Positions 29,936 to 38,453 of a stretch of 64,000 bases of DNA are shown here, piece by piece. Origin of the DNA: Hydrogenophaga sp. (GTDB taxonomy: Bacteria > Pseudomonadota > Gammaproteobacteria > Burkholderiales > Burkholderiaceae_C). The stretch lies in the NCBI RefSeq assembly GCF_030158645.1, contig NZ_JAOASO010000045.1, positions 1 to 64,000 of the forward strand. Direction: 5' to 3'. The notes under the pieces were generated by a model. It had not been told where the DNA came from. It worked only from the letters and a program-made list of their open reading frames with translations, and made no database searches. Position numbers and translations under genes: made by a program. Positions within the stretch are counted from its first letter, which is position 1, and each line of letters starts with the position of its first letter.

Positions 29936-30580
29936 CTACCTGAGCAGCGCGATCACGAGAGCCGCCAGACAGGCCAGCGCAACACCCACCACCACCTTCA
30001 CGAAGCTTGTGCTGCCAGGTGCTGCAGCGGGTGGGATCTTGGAAGGCTGGCCCGGTGTGGCTGCGCGCGGCGAAGCGCGCCGCGCGGGCTGCACGACCGG
30101 ATCGGTCCCTGCGGCGAGCGCCTGCAGCTCGCTGGGCACGGTGTCCACCGCGTCGTCCTCATTGCGCATGAAGCGAACCGCCGCGTCGATCTGGTCTTTT
30201 GTCAGCTGATAGGGGTCGAACTCCGACCCGCCCCATTGCCGCAAAAGCGCCTGCAGGCGTTGTTCGCCCGGAACGTACTTCATCGACCAGGCGCCGAACG
30301 TGCGCGTGTTGATCGACGACTGCAACAACACCGTCACGTCGCGGTGACGGGGGTCGTTTTCGATCTTGCTGTAGAGGTTCTGCACGATCCGCGCATCGCC
30401 TTCGAGGCACTGCAGAAAGTAGCCATCCCCAAACAGAAGACCGCCCACCACGTCGAGCCGGGCGTTGTTCTTGCGGGACTTGGCCAGAATGCGGGCGATG
30501 CCGGGATCCAAGCCCTGGTGCGTCGCGCTGGGGGTTGTCACAGAGCGGCTGGCGTACACGAGCCGGATCAGTTGATTCAA
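29936..30580 (-). CDS. BLUF-domain blue-light sensor with C-terminal membrane anchor
   Basis: A 214-residue protein. Residues 1-100 are a BLUF (FAD-binding blue-light) domain with the key photochemical residues in place: Tyr9 (RLVYAS), Asn39 (KNNARLDVVGGLLF), Gln57 (GYFLQCLEGD), and Trp98/Met100 (GAWSMKY). After a helical region to about 150 comes an Ala/Pro-rich linker and one transmembrane helix near the end (about 190-212). No enzymatic output domain is fused, so signalling must go through a partner. It lies between a P-type ATPase gene and a glycosyltransferase gene on the same strand. Confidence 0.9.
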   Translation of the reverse strand: MNQLIRLVYASRSVTTPSATHQGLDPGIARILAKSRKNNARLDVVGGLLFGDGYFLQCLEGDARIVQNLYSKIENDPRHRDVTVLLQSSINTRTFGAWSMKYVPGEQRLQALLRQWGGSEFDPYQLTKDQIDAAVRFMRNEDDAVDTVPSELQALAAGTDPVVQPARRASPRAATPGQPSKIPPAAAPGSTSFVKVVVGVALACLAALVIALLR

Positions 30581-30671
30581 GGGAGGGGTCCTGTCGATGG
30601 GAAGGAGCGTGGGCCTTGCGGCGCACGCAGAGATTTTCGATCAGATCGCGCGGCCCCGGCCCGCGTCGGGT

Positions 30672-31985
30672 TTATCGGACAGCGCGCGCGTCGGTCAACG
30701 GCGTCGAGCGCCATTTCAGCCAGTCGGCGGGTTCGTCCACATCCCACAGCGTCGCCAGTTCGCGCCAGCTCGCACCCGCCACACGCACGCGCTCGCGGGT
30801 CTGCGTCAGCACCTGTGGCGTGCTCCATGCAACGTCGGTGAACACCTCGGGCACGGGCTTGCGCAGGCCCACCAGCACATAGCCGCCGTCCTCGGCCGGG
30901 ATCAGCACCACATCAACCGTCTGCAGCGCGTCGGCGGCTTGCTGCAGGTGCACAGGCGTGAGCGCAGGGCAGTCGGTGCCAACGATGAGCAGGGGCATCC
31001 GGGACGGCTTCGCAAAGTGGTGGGCCATGGCCGTCGCCATGCGGATGCCCAGGTCACCGTCGGGCTGTGTGAGGGCGTTCACACCCCGGTGGCGTGCGAG
31101 CGCGCGAAAGAAGCGGTGCGCCGCATCGGGCGCACACCACAGCGTCAGTTCGCCCGTGCTGGCGGAGCGCACGGTGGCCAGGGTTCTCAGGGCAAAGCCC
31201 CGCTGCGCACGGGCGGCACCGGCCGCGCCGAGCAGCGGGATCAACCGCGTCTTGGCCAGCCCGGCCACCGGGGCCTTGGCCATCACGGCCACGGCCGCCG
31301 GCGCGCGGGGCCGGTAGCCGTAACGCAAGGCGAGCGTGTGGGCATCCATTCCCAGCGCATGCGCAGCGCGCAGCCGCCACATCAGCAGCACGGTGCGCCA
31401 GAAACCGTGCTGGTCCCAGCGGCGGCCCGAGGTGGTCACGCGATCACGCAGGCAGGCCGGCGCTTCGATGGCCTTCAGGCGCTGGCTCAGATCGATGTCT
31501 TCCATCAGGGGCATCGCCGCGAAACCACCCAGCGATTCGAACAGCCGCCGCTGAACGAACACGGCCTGGTCGCCGGTGGCGATGCCGGTGAGGCGCGAGC
31601 GCCGGTTCATGAACCAGGCCACCATGGGCAGCAGCGGGTGCTGTCCGTCGATGCGAACGTCGAAGCGACCCCAGCGGTGGCCGCGTTGCAGCACCTGCTC
31701 GATCAGCCGGTCGGCGTTGGCGGGCAGGTGGGTGTCGGCGTGCAGGAACAGCAGCACATCGGCGCGGGTGGCGGCAGCGCCCGCGTTGAGTTGCGAAGCG
31801 CGGCCGCGCGGGGCCTGCAGCGCCTGGTCGGCCAGCGCTTGGGCGATGGCCGGGGTGCCGTCGGTGCTGCCACCGTCCACCACGATGAGTTCAGCACCGC
31901 GCGCGCGCAGCGGCGCCAGCGCCTGCAGCTTCGAAGCCAGCGTGCTGGCTTCGTTGAGCACCGGCACAACCAGGGCCAGCTTCAT
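30672..31985 (-). CDS. Two-domain glycosyltransferase (TIGR04283) / DUF2064 (TIGR04282) protein
   Basis: A 437-residue fusion. Residues about 1-225 are a family 2 glycosyltransferase (LALVVPVLNEASTL, VVDGGSTDGT, LFLHADTHLP, MEDIDLSQRL), matching the TIGR04283 type. From about 230 a second domain starts AVMAKAPVAGLAKTRLIPLLG, with GTDCPAL and EDGGYVLVGL, the DUF2064 nucleotidyltransferase-like family. The two are often separate neighbouring genes. Both are known from clusters making arsenosugar-like or glycolipid products, but no such partners are seen here. Its start overlaps the stop of the APH-like kinase gene (ATGA). Confidence 0.86.
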   Translation of the reverse strand: MKLALVVPVLNEASTLASKLQALAPLRARGAELIVVDGGSTDGTPAIAQALADQALQAPRGRASQLNAGAAATRADVLLFLHADTHLPANADRLIEQVLQRGHRWGRFDVRIDGQHPLLPMVAWFMNRRSRLTGIATGDQAVFVQRRLFESLGGFAAMPLMEDIDLSQRLKAIEAPACLRDRVTTSGRRWDQHGFWRTVLLMWRLRAAHALGMDAHTLALRYGYRPRAPAAVAVMAKAPVAGLAKTRLIPLLGAAGAARAQRGFALRTLATVRSASTGELTLWCAPDAAHRFFRALARHRGVNALTQPDGDLGIRMATAMAHHFAKPSRMPLLIVGTDCPALTPVHLQQAADALQTVDVVLIPAEDGGYVLVGLRKPVPEVFTDVAWSTPQVLTQTRERVRVAGASWRELATLWDVDEPADWLKWRSTPLTDARAVR

Positions 31986-33040
31986 GCGCGCATCCCGCGT
32001 TCAAACCGGTCGAAGCCGTCGAGCACCTCGGCCATCACGGCGGGGCCGAGGTAATGGTCCACCCGGTTGCGCACATGGGCCACCAACGCAGCTTCGCTGC
32101 GCTCGCTGGACCAGTCTTCGCCGTCGCCACCCGCACGCGCCGACGCTGACGACAGCGCGCGCCACTTGGCGCACCAGGTGATGGACCACAGCCACATGGC
32201 GCGGCGCAGCGGCCCGTGCCAGGCCTGCGCACCCGATGCGGTGGACCCCACCGCCTCGGCCCAGGCCGCATAAAAATCCAGCACCTCATACGCGGTGAGC
32301 ACGGCCTGCGTGTCCACATCCCAGGTGGTGGAGGTGTAGAGCGTGGCGTGGGCCAGGTCCAGGCCGGGGTGGGCGTAGCGGCACTTCTCCAGATCGACCA
32401 GCACGGCACGACCGTCGGGCTGCACGATGAAGTTGCCCGGGTGGGCGTCGAAGGCGACGAGGCAGCGCGCGGGCCGATCGGATCGTTCCAAAAGAGCCTG
32501 CAGTCGACGGCGCTCGCCCTCGATGGCCGCCATCACCGGCGCGGGCAAACCGGCCGCGCCGAGGTGAGCGGCCTGCGCGTCGATCTCGTGGGCCAGCGAC
32601 CGCAGCGGGTCGGCGGCGTTCAACAGGGGTGCGCGCGCCGCCGCCTCGGGCAGCGGCAGCGCGTGCAGGGCCGCGAGCGCCGCGGCCAGCGCGGGCAGGT
32701 CGTGCGGCAGGCGGGCCGGACGGCCCTCGATGGCCTGCACCAGCAGCGCGCCGCGTGGCAAGTGCTCGGAGGGCGGCAACACGCCGTGCAACACCGGCGT
32801 GTGGCCACTGGCCGCCGCGCGCTCGAAGCAGGCGCGCTGGTAGTGCAGGTTGTCCAGCGCGGCCAGGCCCAGCTGGCTCTGCTTCGGGATGCGCGCGAGC
32901 CAGCCGGTGCCTTGCAGGCGCACGTGGTCGTGCGCCAGGCCTTTGTCGGGCAGCGGCACCAGGGGCTGGTCGGCGGCGGGGTGACCCGCCGCCTGCAAGG
33001 CCGAACGCAAGCGCTGAATGACGTCGTTGGAAATCGGCAA
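31982..33040 (-). CDS. APH-family phosphotransferase
   Basis: A 352-residue aminoglycoside-phosphotransferase-fold kinase. The catalytic loop reads AFDAHPGNFIV, the usual H-G-D with Phe before the Asp, and the metal-binding Asp is in LVDLEKCRYAHPGLDLA. The probable start is TTG at 33040 (LPISNDVIQ) with GAGG about 10 bp upstream; there is no ATG nearby and the open frame further upstream runs antisense into the divergent gene. It is not evidently a resistance gene; members of this fold phosphorylate many small alcohols, and the coupled glycosyltransferase suggests a sugar or lipid substrate. Confidence 0.75.
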   Translation of the reverse strand: MPISNDVIQRLRSALQAAGHPAADQPLVPLPDKGLAHDHVRLQGTGWLARIPKQSQLGLAALDNLHYQRACFERAAASGHTPVLHGVLPPSEHLPRGALLVQAIEGRPARLPHDLPALAAALAALHALPLPEAAARAPLLNAADPLRSLAHEIDAQAAHLGAAGLPAPVMAAIEGERRRLQALLERSDRPARCLVAFDAHPGNFIVQPDGRAVLVDLEKCRYAHPGLDLAHATLYTSTTWDVDTQAVLTAYEVLDFYAAWAEAVGSTASGAQAWHGPLRRAMWLWSITWCAKWRALSSASARAGGDGEDWSSERSEAALVAHVRNRVDHYLGPAVMAEVLDGFDRFERGMRA

Positions 33041-33149
33041 GCCGGGATACCTCGGGGAAGACGGGATGAAGGCGGCGTTGAAGGGGCGAAGGTGTAAGAA
33101 TGCACCGGCCCTGGCGACCGACAGGTTGCAAACCCACACTGGAATTGTC

Positions 33150-35339
33150 GTGAGCTTTCGAAAAATCTTTCTGCTGGCCGTGGTCGCTCTGGGCATCGCG
33201 GCCTTTTTCTGGCTCGATCTGGGGCGCTTTCTGAGCCTGGAGTACCTCAAACAGAGCCAGGACCGCTTCGAGGCACTTTACGCGGCCGAGCCGCTGAAGG
33301 TGTCGCTGGCGTACTTTGCACTCTACGTGGTGGCCACCGCGCTTTCGTTCCCGGGCGCGGCCATCATCACGCTGGCCGGTGGTGCCATCTTCGGCCTGTG
33401 GTGGGGCACCCTGCTGGTGTCGTTCGCCTCCAGCCTGGGCGCCACGCTGGCGTTTCTGGTCTCGCGTTTCGTGCTGCGCGACAGCATCGAGGCCAAGTTC
33501 GGCAACCGCCTGGCCGAGATCAACCGCGGCATCGAGAAGGACGGCGCGTTCTACCTCTTCACGCTGCGGCTGATCCCGGTGGTGCCGTTCTTCGTGATCA
33601 ACCTGGTGATGGGCCTCACGAAGATGAAGGCGCTGACCTTCTATCTGGTGAGCCAGATCGGCATGCTGGCCGGCACGCTGGTGTATGTGAACGCGGGCAC
33701 GCAGCTGGCGCAGATCGACTCGCTCAAGGGCATCCTGAGCCCGGCGCTGCTGGGTTCCTTTGTGTTGCTGGGCGTGTTTCCGTTGATCGCGAAAGGCATC
33801 GTGGGCCTGCTGCAGAAACGCAAGGTGTACGCGCGCTGGGCCAGCGTGAAGCCCAAGCGCTTTGACCGCAACCTCATCGTGATCGGTGCGGGCGCGGGTG
33901 GCCTGGTCTCGGCCTACATTGCGGCGGTGGTGAAAGCCAAGGTCACGCTGGTGGAGGCACACAAGATGGGCGGCGACTGCCTGAACTACGGCTGCGTGCC
34001 GAGCAAGGCGCTCATCAAGAGCGCGAAGCTGGCGCACCAGATGCGCCACGGCGACACCTACGGCTTGCACAGCACGCCGCCCACCTTCAGCTTCAAGGCG
34101 GTGATGCAGCGCATCCAGGCCATCGTGCGCGCCATCGAACCGCACGACAGCGTGGAGCGCTACACCGGGCTCGGTGTGGAGGTGCTGCAGGGTTACGCGA
34201 AGCTGGTGAACCCCTGGACGGTGGAGATTGCGCTGAACGACGGCAGCAAGCAGACGCTCACCACCCGCAGCATCGTGATCGCGGCCGGTGCCCGGCCGTT
34301 TGTTCCACCCCTGCCCGGTCTGGAAGACAGCGGCTACGTGACCAGCGACACGATGTGGGAGAAGTTCGGTGAACTCGACGAGGTGCCCCAACGCCTGGTG
34401 GTGCTGGGCGGTGGGCCGATCGGCTGCGAACTCGCGCAGAGCTTTGCGCGCCTGGGCTCGCAGGTCACGCAGGTGGAGATGGGGCCGCGCGTGATGGCGC
34501 GCGAAGACGAAGAAGTGAGCGAGCTGGCGCGCCAGGCGCTCCTGAAAGACGGTGTGGATGTGCGCACCGGGCACAAGGCACTGCGGGTTGAAAAACATCC
34601 TGAGGGGCCTTCGACAGGCTCAGGCCGAACGGGGGGCGTGCTGGTGGTGGAACACGCCGGCGCCGAACAACGCATCGAATTCGACGAGCTGCTGTGCGCC
34701 GTGGGCCGCAGCGCGCGCCTCACCGGCTACGGCCTGGAAGAACTGGGCATTCCGACGAACAAGACGGTGGAGACCAACGAGTACCTGCAGACGCTCTACC
34801 CCAACATCTACGCGGCGGGCGACGTGGCCGGGCCCTACCAGTTCACCCACGTGGCGGCGCACCAGGCCTGGTACGCGGCGGTCAACGCGCTCTTCGGCGA
34901 CTTCAAGAAGTTCAAGGCCGACTACCGCGTGATCCCCTGGGCCACCTTCATCGACCCCGAGGTGGCGCGCGTGGGACTGAACGAGCAGGAGGCGAAAGAA
35001 CAAGGCATCGCGGTGGAGGTGACGAAGTACGGCATCGACGACCTCGACCGCGCCATCGCCGACAGCGAGGCACACGGCTTCGTGAAGGTGCTCACCGTGC
35101 CGGGCAAGGACACCATCCTGGGCGTGACCATCGTGGGCACGCACGCGGGTGATCTGCTGGCCGAGTACGTGCTGGCCATGAAACACGGCCTGGGCTTGAA
35201 CAAGATCCTGGGCACCATCCACACCTACCCCACGCTGGCCGAGGCCAACAAGTACGCGGCAGGCGAGTGGAAACGCGCGCACGCGCCGCAGCAGTTGCTG
35301 GCCTGGGTGGGCCGGTTCCACGACTGGCGGCGCGGGTGA
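33150..35339 (+). CDS. VTT/DedA-domain membrane protein fused to mercuric-reductase-like flavoprotein
   Basis: A 729-residue fusion. The N-terminal part (about 1-230) is a VTT/SNARE-associated (TVP38) membrane domain with GGAIFGLWWGTLLVSFASSLGATLAFLVSRF and FTLRLIPVVPFFVINLVMG. From about 245 follows a class I pyridine nucleotide-disulfide oxidoreductase: FAD motif VIGAGAGGLVSA, redox-active C277-x4-C282 (GDCLNYGC), NAD(P) motif VVLGGGPIGCELA and a C-terminal dimerisation domain. The start is GTG 33150 with GGAA upstream; an earlier ATG at 33018 is not VTT-like. A 23-bp dispersed repeat is inserted in frame near residue 487. The substrate is unknown; quinone or metal reduction at the membrane is plausible. 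Confidence 0.88.
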   Translation: MSFRKIFLLAVVALGIAAFFWLDLGRFLSLEYLKQSQDRFEALYAAEPLKVSLAYFALYVVATALSFPGAAIITLAGGAIFGLWWGTLLVSFASSLGATLAFLVSRFVLRDSIEAKFGNRLAEINRGIEKDGAFYLFTLRLIPVVPFFVINLVMGLTKMKALTFYLVSQIGMLAGTLVYVNAGTQLAQIDSLKGILSPALLGSFVLLGVFPLIAKGIVGLLQKRKVYARWASVKPKRFDRNLIVIGAGAGGLVSAYIAAVVKAKVTLVEAHKMGGDCLNYGCVPSKALIKSAKLAHQMRHGDTYGLHSTPPTFSFKAVMQRIQAIVRAIEPHDSVERYTGLGVEVLQGYAKLVNPWTVEIALNDGSKQTLTTRSIVIAAGARPFVPPLPGLEDSGYVTSDTMWEKFGELDEVPQRLVVLGGGPIGCELAQSFARLGSQVTQVEMGPRVMAREDEEVSELARQALLKDGVDVRTGHKALRVEKHPEGPSTGSGRTGGVLVVEHAGAEQRIEFDELLCAVGRSARLTGYGLEELGIPTNKTVETNEYLQTLYPNIYAAGDVAGPYQFTHVAAHQAWYAAVNALFGDFKKFKADYRVIPWATFIDPEVARVGLNEQEAKEQGIAVEVTKYGIDDLDRAIADSEAHGFVKVLTVPGKDTILGVTIVGTHAGDLLAEYVLAMKHGLGLNKILGTIHTYPTLAEANKYAAGEWKRAHAPQQLLAWVGRFHDWRRG
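34609..34631 (-). repeat. Dispersed 23-bp repeat, copy 1 (inside the VTT-reductase gene)
   Basis: Read on the plus strand this copy starts CTTCGACAGGCTCAG and ends GAACG. Its reverse complement matches the copy at 41511-41533 with one mismatch in 23 bp. It lies in frame and encodes part of a Ser/Thr/Gly-rich insert (PSTGSGRTGG) in the C-terminal half of the flavoprotein. Confidence 0.8.
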
Positions 35340-36091
35340 TGGCGCCAGCCCGCGCGCTCCTTGCGGCACTGCTCGCCACCGGTCTCAACGCATGGGCGCA
35401 GACGCCCTTGCCCGCCTTCGTGCAGACCGATGGCACGCTCAACCCCGCGTGGCGCTTCGTCGGATTCCCCAAGGCCAAGGCCGACCTGCCGCCCACCCGT
35501 TTTGAAGCCGGGCGCGTGGACAGTGTGGCCGCCGTGCAGGTGGCCACCGCGTCCAGCTACGGCACGCTGGTGCACGACTGGGCAGGCACCGCACCCGCCC
35601 GGTTGCAGTGGCGCTGGCGGCTGGACACACCGCTCTCGGGCGGCCAGAGCGCGCCCGACATCCTCACCAAAGCCGGCGACGACGCAGCTCTCAAGGTCTG
35701 TGTGATGTTCGACCACGCGCTGGACCGTGTGCCCTTTGTGGAGCGCACCGTGCTGCGCATTGCGCGCAGCGTGAGCGGCGAAGCCCTGCCGGCCGCCACC
35801 GTGTGCTACGTGTGGGACAGCACCCACACCGCTCTCACGCAGGGCCCCAACCCGTACACCAAACGCGTGCGCTTCATCAGCCTGCAGGGGCGAGGTGCGC
35901 CGCTGGCACGCTGGATCAACGAGTCGCGGGACGTGGCACAGGACTTCGCCACGCTCTTTGCCGACGAGTTGCCCGCAGGCACCCCCGCACCGCCCATCAC
36001 CCGCGTGCTGCTGGGCGCCGACAGCGACAACACCGCCAGCACCAGCAGCGGCTGGGTGGCCGACCTCCGGTGGTCCGACCGGGCGCCTTAA
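35339..36091 (+). CDS. DUF3047 exported protein
   Basis: A 250-residue protein with a signal peptide (ALLAALLATGLNAWAQ) and the DUF3047 core (WRWRLDTPLSGG, KAGDDAALKVCVMFD, YVWDSTH, RFISLQGRG, then LLGADSDNTAS near the end). The fold is likely a beta-sandwich; the function is unknown. The ATG at 35339 overlaps the stop of the VTT-reductase gene (TGATG), so the two are translationally coupled and probably work in the same envelope process. Confidence 0.82.
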   Translation: MAPARALLAALLATGLNAWAQTPLPAFVQTDGTLNPAWRFVGFPKAKADLPPTRFEAGRVDSVAAVQVATASSYGTLVHDWAGTAPARLQWRWRLDTPLSGGQSAPDILTKAGDDAALKVCVMFDHALDRVPFVERTVLRIARSVSGEALPAATVCYVWDSTHTALTQGPNPYTKRVRFISLQGRGAPLARWINESRDVAQDFATLFADELPAGTPAPPITRVLLGADSDNTASTSSGWVADLRWSDRAP

Positions 36092-36114
36092 CGCGCCACG
36101 TACCATCGGAGCCC

Positions 36115-37305
36115 ATGCACCACGGCATCAAAAAACTCCTCTTCCTCGGCGCCGGACATGCCCATGTGCATGTGCTGGCCAGCCTGGCGCAGCACCGGCC
36201 CGCCGACCTGGACGTGACGGTGCTCACCCCCTTCGGATACCAGACCTACAGCGGCATGACACCCGGTTTCGTGGCCGGCCACTACACCGAGGCCGACTGC
36301 CGCATCGCGCTGGAGCCGCTGGTGCGCGCCGCCGGCGCGCGCTGGGTGCAGGGCCGCTGCAACGGCATCGACCCGGTGGGCAACACGGTGAGCGTCACGG
36401 TGGCCGGCGGTGCCCAGGGCGTGCCCGCCACGCTGCCGTTTGACGAGCTGTCCATCGACACCGGCGCCGTGATCGACCGCGCACGCCTGGAGGCCGACAT
36501 GCCGGGCGCCGCCACCCACGCGCTGGCCGTGCGCCCGATCGAGGCCTTTGCCCAGCTCTGGCCGCAGGTGATGGCACTGGCGCAGCAGAAGCCGGTGTCG
36601 CTCGCGGTGGTGGGCGCGGGCGCGGCCGGCATCGAACTCGTTTTCGCGGCAGAGCAAGCCATCCGCCAGCACGGCATGCCGGGCGCGCGCTTCACGCTCA
36701 TCACCGGCGGCCCCGAGGTGGCGGAGAGCTACCGCCCGGGTGTGCAACGCAAGGTGCTGCGCCAGTTGAAGCGCCGCGGCATCACGGTGCTGCGCGAGGC
36801 CTGCGTGGGCATGGGCGCGGGTGAGGTGCTGCTGGGCAACGGCGCGCGCCTGGCCTGCGACGTGCCGCTGCTGGCCATCGGCACCCACGCGCCGCCCTGG
36901 CTGCAGGGCAGTGGCCTGGCCTTGTCGGATTCGGGGCACGTGCTGGTCAACGCGTTTCAGCAGAGCACCAGCCACCCGCAGGTGTTTGCCGCGGGCGACG
37001 TGGCCACGCGCGCCGATGTGCCGCACGCGCGCAGCGGCGTGTACGCCGTGCGCGCAGGCCCGCCGCTGGCGCACAACCTGCTGGCGTTTCACCAGCGCCA
37101 ACCCCTCAAGCCCCACCAGCCGCCGACCAACACGCTGAACCTGCTCTCGTGCGGCACCGGCCACGCCATTGCGAGCTATGGGCCGCTGAGCCTGGAAGGC
37201 GCCTGGGCCTGGCGCTGGAAGGACCGCATCGACCGCGGCTTCATCGAGCGTTACCGGGTCGGTCCCCGCCCCGCTGCTCAGGCCTCGGGCGAATCGGTGT
37301 CCTGA
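36115..37305 (+). CDS. FAD/NAD(P)-dependent oxidoreductase, SelD-associated type (TIGR03169-like)
   Basis: A 396-residue flavoprotein starting MHHGIKKLLFLGAGHAHVHVL, with the GAGHAH variant of the FAD Rossmann motif, a second Rossmann fold LAVVGAGAAGIELV and the C-terminal FAD motif VFAAGDVA. The GxGHxH start and overall layout match the family found fused to, or beside, selenophosphate synthase (SelD); here selD lies 1.5 kb downstream on the other strand. A role in selenium reduction is inferred from that association only. Its 3' end overlaps the convergent iron-permease-like gene by 28 bp. Confidence 0.82.
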   Translation: MHHGIKKLLFLGAGHAHVHVLASLAQHRPADLDVTVLTPFGYQTYSGMTPGFVAGHYTEADCRIALEPLVRAAGARWVQGRCNGIDPVGNTVSVTVAGGAQGVPATLPFDELSIDTGAVIDRARLEADMPGAATHALAVRPIEAFAQLWPQVMALAQQKPVSLAVVGAGAAGIELVFAAEQAIRQHGMPGARFTLITGGPEVAESYRPGVQRKVLRQLKRRGITVLREACVGMGAGEVLLGNGARLACDVPLLAIGTHAPPWLQGSGLALSDSGHVLVNAFQQSTSHPQVFAAGDVATRADVPHARSGVYAVRAGPPLAHNLLAFHQRQPLKPHQPPTNTLNLLSCGTGHAIASYGPLSLEGAWAWRWKDRIDRGFIERYRVGPRPAAQASGESVS

Positions 37306-37688
37306 CGGCCGCTCTCCAGTTCGGCGCGCGCCGCGCTGGCCAGCGACTGGTAACGCCGCCGGAATTCGTCGAGGCTGTCCTGCTCCAGCTCTTCGAGGTC
37401 GAGCAAGGCGTTGTGGGCGCCTTTGGTGGCGCGGATCAGTTCGTCGATCTTGATCTGCAGCGCCTCGGAATCGCGGTTCTGCGTGTTCTGGATCAGGAAC
37501 ACCATGAGGAAGGTGACGATGGTGGTGCCGGTGTTGATCACCAGCTGCCAGGTGTCGCTGAAATCAAAGAGAGGTCCGGTGATGAGCCACACCGCGATCA
37601 CCGCGGCGGCCAGCGCGAAGGTTTTGGGCCGTCCGCTCAGGCGCGCGATCTGGTTGGCAAACTTTGAGTATCCGATTCGGCTGGCCAT
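37278..37688 (-). CDS. Low-affinity iron permease family protein
   Basis: A 136-residue protein with two transmembrane helices (about 22-40 and 46-66) and the family segment FSDTWQLVINTGTTIVTFLMVFLIQNTQNRD, then a charged cytoplasmic helix rich in Asp/Glu. This matches the PF04120 family named after yeast Fet4, although transport by these short bacterial proteins is unproven. It overlaps the end of the convergent flavoprotein gene by 28 bp. Confidence 0.85.
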   Translation of the reverse strand: MASRIGYSKFANQIARLSGRPKTFALAAAVIAVWLITGPLFDFSDTWQLVINTGTTIVTFLMVFLIQNTQNRDSEALQIKIDELIRATKGAHNALLDLEELEQDSLDEFRRRYQSLASAARAELESGRQDTDSPEA

Positions 37689-37757
37689 GCGCGTTCTCCT
37701 GAAAACCGTGCTGGACCCATGCTACGCGCAGGGCCACACAGTCAGCCAGCCGGGCCG

Positions 37758-38453
37758 TCAACAGCCGAGCTGCTCGGCCAGGTGCACCAGGCTGCGCGCG
37801 TGAAAGGTGTTGGCCGCATCGGGTGACACGTCCTTGGGGTGCTGGGCACCGAACTCCAGCGGGCGCTCGATGTAGGCGGTGCGCAATCCGCAGGCCCGCG
37901 CCGCGGCCAGGTCGTCCTGGTGGGCGGCCACCAGCATCACGTCGCCGGGTGCCACGTCAAACACCCGGGCCACGCCCAGGTAGGTGGCCGGGTCGGGTTT
38001 GTAGGCGCGGAACACCTCGGCCGAGAGCACGCAGTCCCAGGGCAATCCCGCGCGTTTGGCCATGTTCGTGAGGAGACCGATGTTGCCGTTGGACAGGCTG
38101 CAGATGGTGTGGCGACTCTTCAGCCTGGTGAGCCCGGCCACCGTGTCGGGCCACGGATCGAGCCGGTGCCAGACCTTGTTGAGGTGCTGCTTCTGCGCCT
38201 CGGTGAGGTCCGTCAGTCCGAACTGCGGCAGCAGGTCATTGAGGATCAGCCGGTGAAGATCGTCGATCAGCGTCCAGCCCAGTTCGCCCGAGCGCACGCG
38301 CTGCATGGCCGGCTGGTAGCCCGCGCGCCAGGCCAGCGCAAACGCATCGGCGTCCACCTGCGGGTAAAGCGAAGCGACTTCGCGCTGGATGCTGCCGTGC
38401 CAGTCGACCACGGTGCCGAAGATGTCGAAGGCGAGGATGGGTGGGTGGGTCAT
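37758..38453 (-). CDS. Haloacid dehalogenase type II-like hydrolase
   Basis: A 231-residue HAD-superfamily protein. The nucleophile Asp10 is in LAFDIFGTVVDWH, the Ser motif is CSLSNGN, the Lys motif YKPDP and the acidic motif VAAHQDDLAAA, in the order typical of type II (L-2-haloacid) dehalogenases. The start is ATG 38453, overlapping the stop of the RidA-like gene by 4 bp. It is the last gene of an apparent senB-selD-ridA-HAD transcript. Substrate unknown; dehalogenase activity is not implied by context. Confidence 0.85.
   Translation of the reverse strand: MTHPPILAFDIFGTVVDWHGSIQREVASLYPQVDADAFALAWRAGYQPAMQRVRSGELGWTLIDDLHRLILNDLLPQFGLTDLTEAQKQHLNKVWHRLDPWPDTVAGLTRLKSRHTICSLSNGNIGLLTNMAKRAGLPWDCVLSAEVFRAYKPDPATYLGVARVFDVAPGDVMLVAAHQDDLAAARACGLRTAYIERPLEFGAQHPKDVSPDAANTFHARSLVHLAEQLGC

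Noticed and set aside
27338-30841. 1167-codon open frame on the plus strand
   Set aside because: It is antisense to the P-type ATPase and BLUF genes, with His/Arg/Gln-rich composition typical of shadow frames in high-GC DNA, and has no domain.
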